64,000 nt of DNA from the NCBI RefSeq assembly GCF_963583255.1, contig NC_084807.1, forward strand, positions 27,850,381 to 27,914,380, in the 5' to 3' direction. Source of the DNA: Pyrus communis (Eukaryota > Streptophyta > Magnoliopsida > Rosales > Rosaceae). A program made the translations under genes and the position numbers. The notes below the pieces were generated by a model. The model saw nothing but the letters and a program-made list of their open reading frames with translations. It had not been told where the DNA came from and did not search any database. Shown here piece by piece: positions 13,771-25,249 of this stretch (within the stretch, counting starts at the first letter, position 1; each line of letters begins with the position of its first letter).

Positions 13771-16700
13771 TGCATCATAAATAAATTATGGGTGCAAATA
13801 AAAGGTTAAAAAATTTATGAGTACAAATAAAAGTTTAAAAAATAAGGGACAAAAAGAAATTAATATATGGGTGCAAATTAAAATTTAAAAGAAAATTGGT
13901 ACAATTTAAAAAATGGTTGCAAATTAAAAATGGGTACAAACTAGAAATAGAAATATATGATAAAAAGTTTAGCCATAAATATAATATATCAAGGGTAACG
14001 TTTCTAACACTAAATGAATATATTTAAAGAGAATTCTTATTGACACTCCAAAAATCTCATTTTGCACTCCAAACTTTCTATAATTAGAAAGAAAAATACA
14101 CTTGTGGGAGTGTAGAATCAGATTTTAGGAGTGTTAATAACACTTACCTATTTAAAAATGAAACTTAATTATCTTGACATGTAAATATTTTGTTTTTGAA
14201 TAATTAATGCGTTTATTAAAACCGAAGGATCTTGATCAAAATTTGAAAAGGAAGACTTTGGATGCGGTCCCTAGCTATGAAGATTCTTTGACTGAAACCT
14301 TATTGGTTTTCAATTTTTGATCAAAGTCTGAAATTAATGTGATAATTTATTTTTATCTATGTTACTATATTTTTTAAATTAAAAATAAAAATTTATGGTT
14401 GTTTATATTAATGAGATTTTAAATAAAAACCCACAATTTGTGGGATTAAAAAATTTCGAATATAAATTATACTATTGTGTGTGTGTGTGTGTGTGTGTAA
14501 CATGGGTACATTCATCAAAATTAACCAAAAATTTGTTGTACCCAAACATGGGTACATTCTTCAAAATCACAAAAAAAAAAAAAAAAAAAAAAGAAGATGT
14601 TAGGCTTAATAACATCGGTAAATTTCTTCGATTAAACTTGACATGGATACATTCTCAAATCAAAGAAAAAAGAATGTACCCATATAAGTTTAAAAATGGA
14701 TTAGAAAAAAATTGAATAGATTATATATATACAGGGGTACATTTTACATATAACAAATTGGTATATTTAAGAATGAGTACATTATAAGATTAAAATTTTG
14801 AAAAAATTACATGAATGGGTACATATAAGATTAAAAAATTGAAAACATTTCTTAAAAAAGCTAATGGATATATACAAACTTATTTTTATTTATTATTTAT
14901 TTTTGGAAATGTTTTGAGTTGAAAATTAGTTAGGAGTTTAATAAAGGTGTGAGTATTAAAATTCTAAATCAATTATTAATTTTTATTTTAAAAAATTATA
15001 TAACTGACATGTAAATTCATTATTACATTAGTGCTTGGGACTTGGATCAAAATCTGAAAACTAATAAGATTTCAATCAATTAACATTACTAACTAGGGAC
15101 CGGATACTAATTTTTTCATTTGAAAATGAATAAGGTTTTAATCAATAAACCTAATTATTTTCTAATTATTTTGAAACCATGCAGATTGATCAAGCCGCAT
15201 TTGGTCATAGCTAGACTACCAATGAATTATAATATCAACTAGCTATTAATTTAATGATATTTCTCTTCCACGATAAGATGAGATAAATTTTTTTTCAACT
15301 TCAAATCTCATATCATCCAAAGATTAAAGAAACAAAAAGTCAGTATAGTTTATTGTCATGTTTATTGATGATGAAAACTATAATTTGTTAAGTATACCAG
15401 CCATTTGTATGTATGGATCGAGTTAATCATGCTGATGAATCAATCTAGTTGAAGCTGTATTTACTTGCCTATCCGATCCACTAGTTGAATATATAGCCGT
15501 GATCGTGAAATTCATTGGTAATGGATATACGTTATTCGAAAGAAGTGGAATATGAGCATTTCTCCATGGAAACACAAGTCATGTGCACTACTACTTATAA
15601 GAATTTATATACATAACTAAAAAATAATCATCATGCATGAAGTCATTTGGTTAGGATACATATCATCATCATGAACTAAATAAGGGTGTAGAAATCACGT
15701 GTGAGAAAATTCCAAAAAGATATCTTCCCTAATTCTTGTCCTTGTTGTCTAGATATGTTTTCATATAATGATTCGCTGCTGCCCTAGCTATTGACATGGT
15801 ATTGAATTTAAGTTGAACCACACAATTCTTTTAAATTCTTCCCTTTTTAAATTCTAAATGAGGTTAGAGATTCTCTTCTCACAACTAGAAAACAAGACGA
15901 ATAATTTTCATGAATCGCGTGCACAATACAACCAAATTAAGCTAAGAGCTATTAGCTATATACAAGAGTAATTAAGACTGAACGAATTGATTAAAGATAA
16001 AAAAAAATGATTGAATTTAGTTAATTACCAGAACCATCTGATTAGTCATGGCCCAGTAGATGACGAACCCTACGGTATGTGCAGCAAAGAGGATCATCGA
16101 GAGATGGCCGAGCCAAATATGATACTTAATACTTGACTCGGATGTGAGCCCGAAGAGAGGTAAAATCGAAGATCCTCGAGTTACAGGGAAGAAGAGAAGT
16201 GCCCAGCAAATGTTCCCAATGTAACCTAATCTCAATGACACACTTCGAAACTTCGCTTCCCACCTGTCATATAATCACTCTCAATTAACATGAATTTAAT
16301 TGACTAAAATCAAAAGAAAAAAATCAAGTGATCATATCATTCATTTAAAAAGCATTTAAGAAAGGATACATACATATATGTATAAGTATATGTATTTGTA
16401 CATGCTTACACTTTCTCGCCAGGCATATGTATATGGAGGTGGCCGAAGCTGACGTATAAGTAATTGGCAAGAGACCAGACCAAGAGTGAAACAAACATGA
16501 GTCCAAAAGCGAGCTCTATTGCAGTGACAATTCCCAGAGGAGCCTTCACAACCACTGGACGTCTCCAAAATGCTAATCGATTTGTCTTGATACCGGTGGT
16601 AGTAGTACTGCACCAGTCAACGATGATCATATATATTAACAGAATTATCATGTGTTAATTTGTATAGAAGTTGTATTATAGTGTAAAAACCTTGTGGACG

Positions 16701-17058
16701 ATGGTGACCTAATTGATTTCTTTTGGAGATGGAGATAAACACAGCTTAAAGCTGCTATTAACATCACTGGGAATGAGAAGAGCAGAAGATTAACCCCTGC
16801 AATTAATTAGTATGACACAACACAAGGTTATATTTTAAGCATAATATCAACCTTAATTAAATTGATTAAGCAAGCAACTGTAATTAAGGAAGAAACAAAA
16901 CCTTGCTCTCCAAAATATGTAGAATTGAGCTTGCTTTGTAAGTTGGGCATCCAGCCATTTTTGTAGGTTTTTGTAGGCATCATGATCCAAATCACAAGCC
17001 ATCCAAGAAACACCACAAGGAAAATCAATCTTAAAATTGACACTGTCTGGTTGCTCAT
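11055..17058 (-). CDS. Ferric reduction oxidase (ferric-chelate reductase), tandem copy 2
   Basis: Seven exons are 16902-17058, 16691-16796, 16410-16607, 16029-16263, 12688-13015, 11377-12303 and 11055-11194, encoding 696 residues in phase. The start ATG at 17058 is the first in-frame Met after an upstream stop. The order is as in copy 1: N-terminal membrane helix, KAPLG motif, ferric reductase core with HIWLGH and THH/LH haem-ligand histidines, FAD motif HPF, GPYGPVS, NADPH motif GGSGIT, terminal helices and a C-terminal LVCGPRK that keeps the Cys-Gly pair. The terminal motif is FDW rather than FSW. Two structural differences from copy 1: exons 6 and 7 are one exon here, and intron 4 is about 3.0 kb and packed with repeats. 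Paralogue divergence is high, so the duplication is not recent. Confidence 0.92.
13440..13960. repeat. Degenerate GGGTACATTTTA minisatellite, block 1
   Basis: This lies in intron 4 of FRO copy 2. Imperfect units of roughly 20-40 bases carry a GGTACATTT(A/T) core followed by an A-rich spacer, many times over, interrupted by a poly-A run at 13740-13767. The last part drifts to GGGTGCAAAT units. Confidence 0.7.
14029..14148. mobile_element. 120 bp hAT-type MITE, copy 1, with 8 bp target duplication
   Basis: This near-perfect inverted repeat has ends GAGAATTCTTATTGACACTCC and, reversed, GGTAAGTGTTATTAACACTCC-like. It is flanked by an exact 8-base direct repeat TATTTAAA at 14021-14028 and 14149-14156, the duplication size of hAT transposons. 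Related copies lie at 18758 and 52873. Confidence 0.8.
14476..14498. repeat. (GT)n microsatellite
   Basis: A run of about 11 GT dinucleotides in FRO copy 2 intron 4, just before the second TACATT block. Confidence 0.9.
14499..14870. repeat. Degenerate GGGTACATTTTA minisatellite, block 2
   Basis: Further ATGGGTACATT(C/T) units recur about every 40-80 bases, again separated by A-rich spacers, in the same intron. They are clearly related to block 1 and separated from it by the hAT-type MITE and unique AT-rich sequence. Confidence 0.65.
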
Positions 17059-17154
17059 CCTTCTGTTTGAGAGGAGTGTCAATGAGAAGCTAGCTATTCA
17101 GAAATATACAGTCTTCTGCTGTGCAAGTGCAACAGTGCCACTATTGGATTTGCA

Positions 17155-17161
17155 ATTTATA
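17155..17161 (-). promoter_or_regulatory. TATA box of FRO copy 2
   Basis: TATAAAT on the minus strand, about 97 bases upstream of the ATG at 17058. This spacing gives a leader of roughly 65-70 bases. Confidence 0.5.
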
Positions 17162-18757
17162 GGCGAGGGTTGACCGTACATTAGGGTTGAGGAGAGAGGC
17201 ATTTGTCAAGCCCATTTACAACTCCTTGATAAACGTGTTACACGACAATATCAGGTGATGTTATTCACACTCCAAAAGCGTCATCATACGCTATTTTTAA
17301 TTTTGTCAATCCAATTATTGCTAGAGTGGACTTTGAGCTACTAATAAATCAATTCAAGTGAAATGTAAGTATTTTAGGAATGCACATTGGGATTAATATG
17401 AGAAGAATTATCAGATAAATTCAAGTGATGAAGAGTGCATAATGATGTAATTAAAATTTTAACACGAGAGTACTTATTAGTTAAATTCGAGTGTATTATG
17501 AAGAACTTGTAATAATTTTTTTTAAATGTGAATAACAGTTCTCACTCATAATTCAATAATTTAATAAATTTTCCATATAAAATGCTTTCGGACTCTAATT
17601 TCCAACCTTTCCAACCTCGAAAAGGTATGATGTGAACATAATTACTTAATATTTTGTTTGAGAATGAATCATGATGGAAGGACGGACACTGCATAAGTTT
17701 ATAAATAAATTGAGCTACTCTTTGTATTGTCAATTGGTTTTATAGTCGGATCTCAACTTCTTTCATGGTATAAGAGTACATTATCCCCTGATGAAACCCA
17801 ACAGCTACACGTGCTCTATATCACCTCATTTGTGTTCCTTTTTACTTATAAGTTAAAAGTTTAGGTTCGAATATCAGGAATGTTGAGTTCGCAACTAATT
17901 TATTTATTCACTTCCTTAGTGTATAAATATATTGTAGTACAATAAAAATGTTTGACAAATAAAAACATAATTATTTAAACCAAGGGAGATTCAAAACCTT
18001 GATACATATTATTTTGTTTTTCTCTTTTTGGTTTTGGTTTTCATTTAAAAAAAAAATCTGAAATTAGTTATCAAATAAGATTTTAGTTTTCAGTTTTATA
18101 AAAAGTGAAACTGAAAAATGAAATATTATCCGACCACCATAAATTAATTTGAATATTAAAATTTCAATTACAACTTGGTTTCTGTATGACCATATGGAAT
18201 ATGCCACATGCAACACTACTAGATTAGAGAGAAGAGTAGACTTTTTTTGTGGGGTAATGAAATTACAGTTGACAATGGCTGAATTCGAGCCGTGTAGTAC
18301 AGGTCGTACACCATAATAGTTGACATAAACACAAGATCAGTACGTTAATCATGTTTTTTCGATATGATAGACAGACACACGTATTACAACGTTACTAGAT
18401 TGATAATACCACGTAAAAATGTGATTGTCATATTGAATAATTATTATTTGAATAATGTTAGAAATTAAAATTTTAAATCAAATTTATAAATTAAATGATA
18501 TGTCATCAATAAAAAAACAAACACGTTAATCGATATTTAATTTATAATTCAATCATCAATTATCACATCATTTAATATTTTGATTTATACGAGTAATTTA
18601 AAATTTCAATTTCCATGGCATTATTCAATTCATTTTATTCCATGTTTAATTAATTGTCGGAATGCTTTATCCATATTTTGATGGTCAACATTCATTATTA
18701 ATTAATTAATTAATTATTCCAAAGCCCAAAGATTTTCCTGTTTGGATGAAAATAAAA
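17162..18757. other. Intergenic gap upstream of FRO copy 2
   Basis: AT-rich, with no gene seen. Roughly 17255-17545 may be a MITE: GGTGATGTTATTCACACTCC at one end resembles the reverse of the other end near 17525-17545, but no target duplication was found. A CACGTG lies at 17808-17813. A SINE-like stretch (TTAGGTTCGAATATC) lies near 17860. Confidence 0.4.
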
Positions 18758-18877
18758 GGGAAGTGTTATTAACACTTCAAAAATCTCATTCTACACTCCG
18801 CACAAGTGTATTTTCTTTTCAAATATAGAAAGTTTGGAGTGTAGAATGAGATTTTTGGAGTGCCAATAACAATTCCC
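18758..18877. mobile_element. 120 bp hAT-type MITE, copy 2, with 8 bp target duplication
   Basis: Terminal inverted repeats of about 42 bases begin GGGAAGTGTTATTAACACTT and, from the other end, GGGAATTGTTATTGGCACTC. The flanks carry AAATAAAA at 18750-18757 and 18878-18885. The flank is low in complexity, but the boundary agrees with that of the copy at 14029. Confidence 0.75.
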
Positions 18878-19118
18878 AAATAAAAAATAAATGACCAAAT
18901 ATATTATGCGATGTCAAATAAGCGATCCCAAACTAACAAGGCTCCCTATTTTGCAAGAGTTCAAAAAAAAAAAAAAAAAAAAACCCTCTATAGTATGCAG
19001 TTTTATTTTTTGCTTTGCAAATAGGCTATTTCTAGAATTCAAATCTGTAACCTTTTTATTGCGCCAAGTCTCGTCCTAATACCAAGATGATATGGTAATA
19101 ATATGTAAACTAAATTTT

Positions 19119-19460
19119 CTACAAGTGTCTGAGGACTATCATTCCAAAACCAATGCCAAGAAGTGTTGCAATGGCAACTCCAAAACTGCCCGCAAGGATT
19201 GCAGGAACAACCAAAGAATCCCATCCTATGGACCTCGCCAATCCGCTGGTGTCGTTGGCCCTCCGACATTGGACGATTATTTGAACTAACCGAAGTAGCC
19301 TCCTTCCCAATCCAAGTACCACGGCAAGATGGACAGTTACTTGAACTAGAGCAAGGAAAAAGATACCAGGCGCGGTGTTGATGACATTCCATATGCTCCC
19401 GCTACCCCCCAACACTGCGAAGAATACCGGTTGCGAAGAACGCCCCATGTAAAAGCATAT
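19119..19460 (-). pseudogene. C-terminal fragment of a DUF819 membrane protein
   Basis: Minus-strand translation gives GSGSIWNVINTAPGIF, then LVQVTVHLAVVLGLGRRLL, then GLARSIGWDSLVVPAILAG and a Gly-rich final helix ending VLRHL. This is the C-terminal hydrophobic part of plant DUF819 (YjcL-type) proteins as I remember them. The family's ANVGGPTT segment is still readable at about 19250-19285, but in another frame, so two compensating indels or a small deletion scramble the core. No upstream exons were found. It looks like a relic. If spliced differently it could be one live exon, but the frame break argues against that. Confidence 0.6.
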
Positions 19461-19709
19461 CGTTTCAAAACGCATACTAGAAAGGTAGACCAACATAGAA
19501 ATGATTCAGATAGGTAGTTTGATTGAAATATACCCTGCTGAATCAGAAAAATAACTCCTAAAGCTGGGATAGTTTTGTAAATCCCAAACTGAATCAACTG
19601 TACTGTTACTATTATGTTCAACTGGGCCAAGTGTAGGAAGTTTACAACTTGGAATTGAGCAGATTTTAGCGTCCTAGTTTTTTATCTTTTGTCGATGGAA
19701 GCAACATTC

Positions 19710-20356
19710 TTATTGCAAAGACGTGTCGGCTTCTTGCTTCTGCTTCTTGGCGCTGTAGCCCTCCTCCTCCAGAGCCTTCAATTTGTTCTTGATTGCTGTT
19801 ATTTTGGAGCTCCGGCTCATTTGTCCTGAACTAGTGCCAGAAGCGCTTGTTTTGGTGGCCTCGCCCACTCCTTTGGAAGAATTCTCTGCTGGTTCTACCA
19901 AGTACTTGTCACTGGAAACGCGGACAACCAGCGGGCGTCCACATGCTAGTCTCCCATGCATCTTCTCCTTGGCCAATCTTGCTTCCTGCATGCTCACTTT
20001 AACTGTGGAAATCAGGAATTGCTTGAAAACACAACTGATAGAAAAACAAGCGACTGAATTACATCTCTGCTGCTATACTGGATGAAAGCAAATCCCCGTG
20101 GCTCTCCGCGCTTTCAGCCACGGGTGTGCCACAGAAAGTCTTCGGTTATAATCTTCCCAAACGGAGCAAACATCTTAATTAGAGCAGCCCTGGAAAATGC
20201 AAGAGCAGGATCAATATTAAGTATCACGGCCTCGCAGGTACTAGACTAGAGCAACAAAGATTCAAGGTTTACTTACTCCGTTATTCTCAGATCAAGGTTA
20301 CCAATGTAGATTCTACTTTCACTCTTTTCATCAGAAGAACCATTAGGATCCTGCAT
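19710..20356 (-). pseudogene. RBM18-like RNA-binding protein with in-frame TGA inside the RRM
   Basis: Three exons are 20277-20356, 20063-20189 and 19710-19985, joining in phase to 161 codons including the stop. Exon A begins with ATG at 20354-20356 and holds the RNP2-like IYIGNLDLRIT. Exon B carries KMFAPFGKI and FLWHTRG, then TGA (20114-20116), then KRGEPRGFAFIQYSS, the RNP1 strand. Exon C continues EARLAKEKMHG, GRPLVVRV and a Lys-rich tail with GQMSRSSKI. Length and order match plant probable RNA-binding protein 18 as I recall it. The stop replaces a residue that is Pro in homologues I remember, and the frame is kept downstream, so this is substitution rather than an indel. Either the copy is dead, the window has an error there, or a truncated 51-residue product is made. 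Splice sites are intact. Confidence 0.7.
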
Positions 20357-21720
20357 CAGTCATCACCACTCAATTCAGTATTCCGTAACGCTGTCTAACA
20401 TCAAATATGAACTAGGCGACAAATTTACTCCACATGTTGATCAGATTATATAGCATGTTTATACCAATGGTTTTCAATAATGGGACAATAAGTAATCACT
20501 TTATTCTCTTTTTACTTCGGAAAGCAATCACTTTCAAGGAGACTCCGTGCAAAAGCTTTGTTCTGGCCATACAAAAGTGCCAGAGCAAAAACCTTGGTTA
20601 CGCGGATACAGAAATCCTATCACCTTCGAGTGTGACTATCAGGTCTAATGGCCCATAATTCAGGTCTAAAGTTCATACAGAAAACAACAAAATCAAGGGC
20701 CATTTTCGGAGTCACCAATCACCATAAGTAGTCCCAAACAGGGGCTTCAAAGATACATATCTCCCCCAACCCACAAAAACATACAGAATCACCAAGACAT
20801 ATCAAATAGCGGGCACCACGAAAAATAAAAAGATGGACAAATCCTTTGCATTTAAGTAGCCTTGCATTTGATCAAGCTTGTAAGAGCTTAAAGAAACAGT
20901 ATTTTTCAATTCATCAAATTACCCCCGTCTGTTTCCCTCCCTCCATCCCTCTCAAAGGTTCAATTTCCAGCTCTAACAACTCCCGAGACTAAAGAACCCG
21001 ACAATGCAATAACCAAAAGGCAGAAACAATACATATGGACACGGACACGGACACAGACAGGGATACAACATGACACGACACGGGATGCATCAAATTAACA
21101 AGAAGAATCGCTGTACGACCAAAAGGGAATACGACACGACACGGGGATACGAGGGATACCACCGTGTCCATGCATCGTAAATTTACCATATAATCATATG
21201 TTACATATCTCAACAGAAAAATGGTTTCTAAACATATGGGCTGAAAGAGTTCAAGAAAAATAAAAGGCTTGGAAAACAATTTTACCATTACAGTGAAAGG
21301 GGAATATGATGACAGTTCAACTTCAAGTCCCAGCACACAAGAAGCAGATAAAAATCTTCTGGAATTTACCAGAGTCACTCTTGCACCTGATAGTCAATAA
21401 ATTTGAGCCCCCTTAGTTGACCTGATACGAAACCCTAATTACAACAATTTGAAATTACCAGGTAAGGAAAGCTAAATCATACATTGATCTGAGACAAAAC
21501 CCTAAGTACAGCATCGGAAATTTAAAAGATTGATACTTTTTGAGAGAGTTTGGTACCTGCGGGAATTATCAAAAGCAATCCGGCCGGCCGTCGCAGAGAG
21601 AGAGAGTCGAAGATTAGCGTTATAGGATGCGGAGCAGGGAAGCTGGGTTGATGCTCCGGCTACGAATGTAGGAGTCTCAAGCGGAAGTAGAAGAGAATAA
21701 AGGCAGACTAAGTTAAACGA
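20357..21720 (-). other. Leader exon and long first intron of the RBM18-like gene
   Basis: A GC-rich segment near 21560-21700 with a donor (CCCGCAG/GTACC on the minus strand near 21556) looks like an untranslated first exon, leaving about 1.2 kb of intron before exon A. The intron contains ACACGG/ACGACACG-type repeats. No other gene was seen. Confidence 0.45.
21036..21175. repeat. Degenerate GGACAC / CGACACGG repeat
   Basis: Clusters of ACACGGACACGG and ACGACACGACACGGGG recur, with an inverted CCGTGTCC at the right edge. This may be a short dispersed element; no target duplication was identified. Confidence 0.45.
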
Positions 21721-22542
21721 CGTCGTTGTGATTGATAAGCAGTGTCGAAATTTTTTTTGAAAGCCACATGAACTTATACACTTTCTTTTTTTTTTATTTT
21801 TATAATTTGTTATATGAACTATAATTTAACCGATTTACCATGTTAATTTTTCTAAATCATTATTTTGTCATCTCATCTTAAATTCATAAAAAAATTCTTC
21901 TAAAATTTCGAACATTTCAACTCCGACATGATTGACCACATTGAATTCTTGAGCTTATAGTTAGTTAAACTTCATGTAAATGAGCCTAATGTTGTAAAAA
22001 GATTTTGAAACGAATGCAACATATTTTTTCTACTAGCCAAAATCTTTTGGTTCGTACCAAAGTGAAGTAGATAAGTTATAAAAAGGAGGTCAAAAGTCCC
22101 CAACCAATCTATTCTCCTACCCTAATGTAAATATATCTTGTATATAAAATAAAATAAAATAAACCTTGTGAAAAGGTGCTCAAAAAGTCTGAAATAGCCC
22201 TAAACATAATCACATAACTTATTTTGAATTTAAAACTTAACACAGTTATGATGAGATAATCAATGATGATTTCAAAAGAATTAATATGACAAATCGGTTA
22301 AGATTTTGTTTTATATGAAAAATTGAAAATTATGAATAAGTATCCTTTAAAGATATCGGGTGATTTCTCAAAATATGAACAAGTATTTCTAATGTAACAA
22401 GAAAAACGAGTTAAATTAAGTAAAACTATATTGGCACAATACAAAATATGGCCAAAACAGTCTCTATTGATGCTTGACATCATCTGAGGAGCAATAATTG
22501 TGTTATTGTGATCTTATAAAATTATAATTAATAATATTATGT
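21721..22542. other. Intergenic gap
   Basis: AT-rich sequence between the RBM18-like promoter and the LTR element. No coding or structural feature was seen. Confidence 0.5.
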
Positions 22543-22903
22543 TGTTGTAAAATTGACGGTGTGTGCAGTGGAATAAATAAACAAGACACAAAATTTACGA
22601 GGTTCCTCTACAGTCAGTGTGACTGGAGTACATTCTCGGGGCAGCAGTGGTGCTTTCATTATAATTTAATTTAGAATAATGAGAGTACAAAAATAACCCT
22701 TTCTATTATTTCCTCTCCTCTTCCTCTTTTCTATCTCTTCCTCTTCCGTGAACTTATCTTTTTGATGTTGTGTGGAGTTTGTATTTATATAGAAAATAGG
22801 AGTCGTATGAGGCAATCTTCGGCAAACAGTGAAAACAACCCTTATTCCCACTTGTAGCTTAGTGGATTAGTGGTCAGCGTGGACATCCACCATATTTACA
22901 ACA
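22543..22903 (+). repeat. Left LTR
   Basis: 361 bases, TG...CA bounded. Contains a CT-rich tract and TTTATATAGAAAATAGG, a plausible TATA region. The following bases (CTCCCCCTTGG) do not resemble the usual initiator-Met tRNA primer site. Confidence 0.85.
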
Positions 22904-24211
22904 CTCCCCCTTGGATGGCCATAAGTTGTGACGCCGCTGCTGGCTACCACTCCAATCATTTTCACTTGCCTTATCTGTCCCCAGGTAGAAGTGGTATGTT
23001 CTCTAGTTTTCCCAGGCAGATGTGGCATCTTCTTTTGGAAAACCTTAAAATCTTAATCTGTTTTGGGTGTTCCCCCTGATGAGTTTCTCCCCTTGATTTT
23101 GAATTCTTTAGGTTGATGATTCGCCCAAAGATGATATACCTCTTTCACTTGTTTTACTTGTTGTTGACTTTCCATAGCTTTATCTTGAACTGCGTTGGAA
23201 TGTTTCTTGAAGGGCTGGCAAGGCATGGCTTTTCAATCACTCAGTCAACCACCAATTTATTCCCTTTGGATTCCATAGGCTCATCGTTGATCCTTCTGCT
23301 TCAATCTCTTGCATAGTATAAATGGTGCGCAACCTTTGCATTTGGATGGTCCATCACTTCTTGGTGACAAATACTGCAAGAGAAGATGGCTACTTGAGAG
23401 CAATGCTAGGTAAGCAATTAGGAAAGGTTCCAGGCAGTCGATTCCTGACTGGAAGTTTGATTTCAGGTTTTGATCGATTGCTTTCTTTCTCCTTGTCTTG
23501 CAGGTAAGAGCAAGAGCAAAGGAAATGACATAGAGATTGCATGATATGAGATAGTCTTGTTTTCGTCCCTGATGATATGAGATATTTTTGCTCTTGAAAG
23601 AAAGAGTATAAGATTTTGATGTTGGTGTAAACCTTTTTTATCGAAAGGGGTTTCTTGCTGAGGAAATAAGTTTGGCATTTTTAGGGACTTGGTTGAAGAG
23701 GTATTCTCGCATAGGAAGAAAATTGAGTATGTTGAGAAGTTTGGTTGCATATGCATTTTCGGCAATGAGATAGAGTTGGGCGTTTTAGATGTGTGCCTTG
23801 CCATAGAGGATGAAAGTCGATATATATAGGAATTTTCCAAAGCAGGTAGTGGTGTGGATGTGGTTTTGTCATTTACGCTTGTCGGCAATAGTGTTGTAGT
23901 TGGAATAGTGAAATTCACGCATTTTCAACTCTGTCAGAGATCTTTTGACAAAGTTGCACGTGATATCCGAAAAGATGAGATTGCGTCTGAAAAATGTTGA
24001 CTAACTTTATGTAGGGAAATCCAGCTTTTGAAATTCAAAGAGCAGCGTCTCTTCGATTTTTGAACAGGTCGCCACGTTGCCTATTCTTTTATGGAGGTAT
24101 CAATTGTATTCAAATTGCACTTTGAAGATTTCCCACCTGTGAAAATTGTCTCTGCTATATTTATGAGATTTTAATTTATCTGACCTTCTTCTTCTTCATC
24201 ATTTTCTAAAA

Positions 24212-24829
24212 ATGGCTTGCCTATTTAACCTTTGTTTAGATTTGAGTCTTGGGAAGAATACCGACGAGTCACATCAGGATAATATATGGTGCCAGTCATT
24301 CTCATTTTCTAATGGTCCTCTTACAGTTGGAGACTCTGTGATGAGGAATAATATAACCGCTACAGTGGTAGCTATGAATCTTCTCACTCTAAAGGATAAC
24401 AGAATCTTTTCAAAACGATATGATGAGTCGGTCGTTCAAGACTCATTGGCTCTCAATGTTCAGTGTGCTGGCTCTGTTTCCAATATGAGCCAACACTTAC
24501 TTGCTCAAACTCGCCAAGTTGAATCATTGATAGCTGAGGTGACAAGTCTTAAACAAGAGATCAAAGGGCTCAAGCACAAGAATAGAGTGTTACACATGCT
24601 TACAAATAATTACTCAACGAGCATGAAAAAAAAGCTTCACCAGCTGTTGGAATCCGAAAGTCGGACTCAAAGTGACAATCAGAGGCTCGAGTCTTTATTC
24701 CAACGACACATATTGCCTTCATCATCCAGAGTTTTACCAAGTATAGAGGCTCCAAGTAATCAACCTTCGGTGCCTTCCCTTTCTGGGGTACTTCTGAGTA
24801 CTGAGGCGTCACATAAACAACCTTTGTAA
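24212..24829 (+). CDS. 205-residue coiled-coil ORF inside the LTR element
   Basis: An ATG-initiated open frame of 205 codons with no visible domain from gag, env or pol. Residues about 100-150 form a heptad-like coiled coil (QVESLIAEVTSLKQEIKGL), then KKKLHQLLESESR, and the C-terminus is Ser/Pro-rich with two similar VLPS-type repeats. I have a vague memory of similar proteins occurring many times in apple-group genomes, which would fit a transposon-borne protein. It could be a divergent structural (gag-like) protein or a captured host fragment. It is intact, while the pol remains beside it are full of stops. Confidence 0.5.
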   Translation: MACLFNLCLDLSLGKNTDESHQDNIWCQSFSFSNGPLTVGDSVMRNNITATVVAMNLLTLKDNRIFSKRYDESVVQDSLALNVQCAGSVSNMSQHLLAQTRQVESLIAEVTSLKQEIKGLKHKNRVLHMLTNNYSTSMKKKLHQLLESESRTQSDNQRLESLFQRHILPSSSRVLPSIEAPSNQPSVPSLSGVLLSTEASHKQPL

Positions 24830-25249
24830 AAGCTTCATCCTATTTGTTTTAACTCATGTATATGCTTTATTGTATTTAGCACAATACATTGAATGGAATA
24901 AAGCTTATCTATTGATATCTCCGAGAAATTACAGGAACACAACCTTGATAAGTCACACACTGGATCAGGTATATCCATTGGTTTAGCCTGGTCGAGAAAA
25001 TTGGTCTCAACACCCTTCTCCTTAATGAAGGCTTGATATAGATCAACCAAATGTCTCATACTTTATTGTGGAAAGGGGGAATGAAGTGTACCGGTCCGAC
25101 TGAATCGTTTGTGTTTGATGTACTAAACTTGTAGTTTAAAACTTGCATTTCAAATTCAATAAAAGTGGCATTTAAATTTCCTGTTATAAATTGCTTTTAA
25201 TCGTGATCCCCTTACTCAGAAAGCATGGATAAACACTATGGTCATTCTT

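Noticed and set aside
14395..14715. 106-codon ORF in FRO copy 2 intron
   Set aside because: Encoded by GT and poly-A simple repeats and TACATT units.
13440..14870. Regularly spaced GGTACATT units resembling a repeat array
   Set aside because: Spacing and units are irregular, the DNA is a plant intron, and spacers are A-rich, not unique. It is not CRISPR.
22855..22880. tRNA A-box-like sequence (TAGCTTAGTGG) in the LTRs, seen three times
   Set aside because: No B-box or acceptor stem lies at the right distance, and the sequence is simply part of the LTR and its tandem duplication.
23463..23918. 151-codon minus-strand ORF within the LTR element
   Set aside because: No recognisable domain and low complexity; likely chance within transposon DNA.
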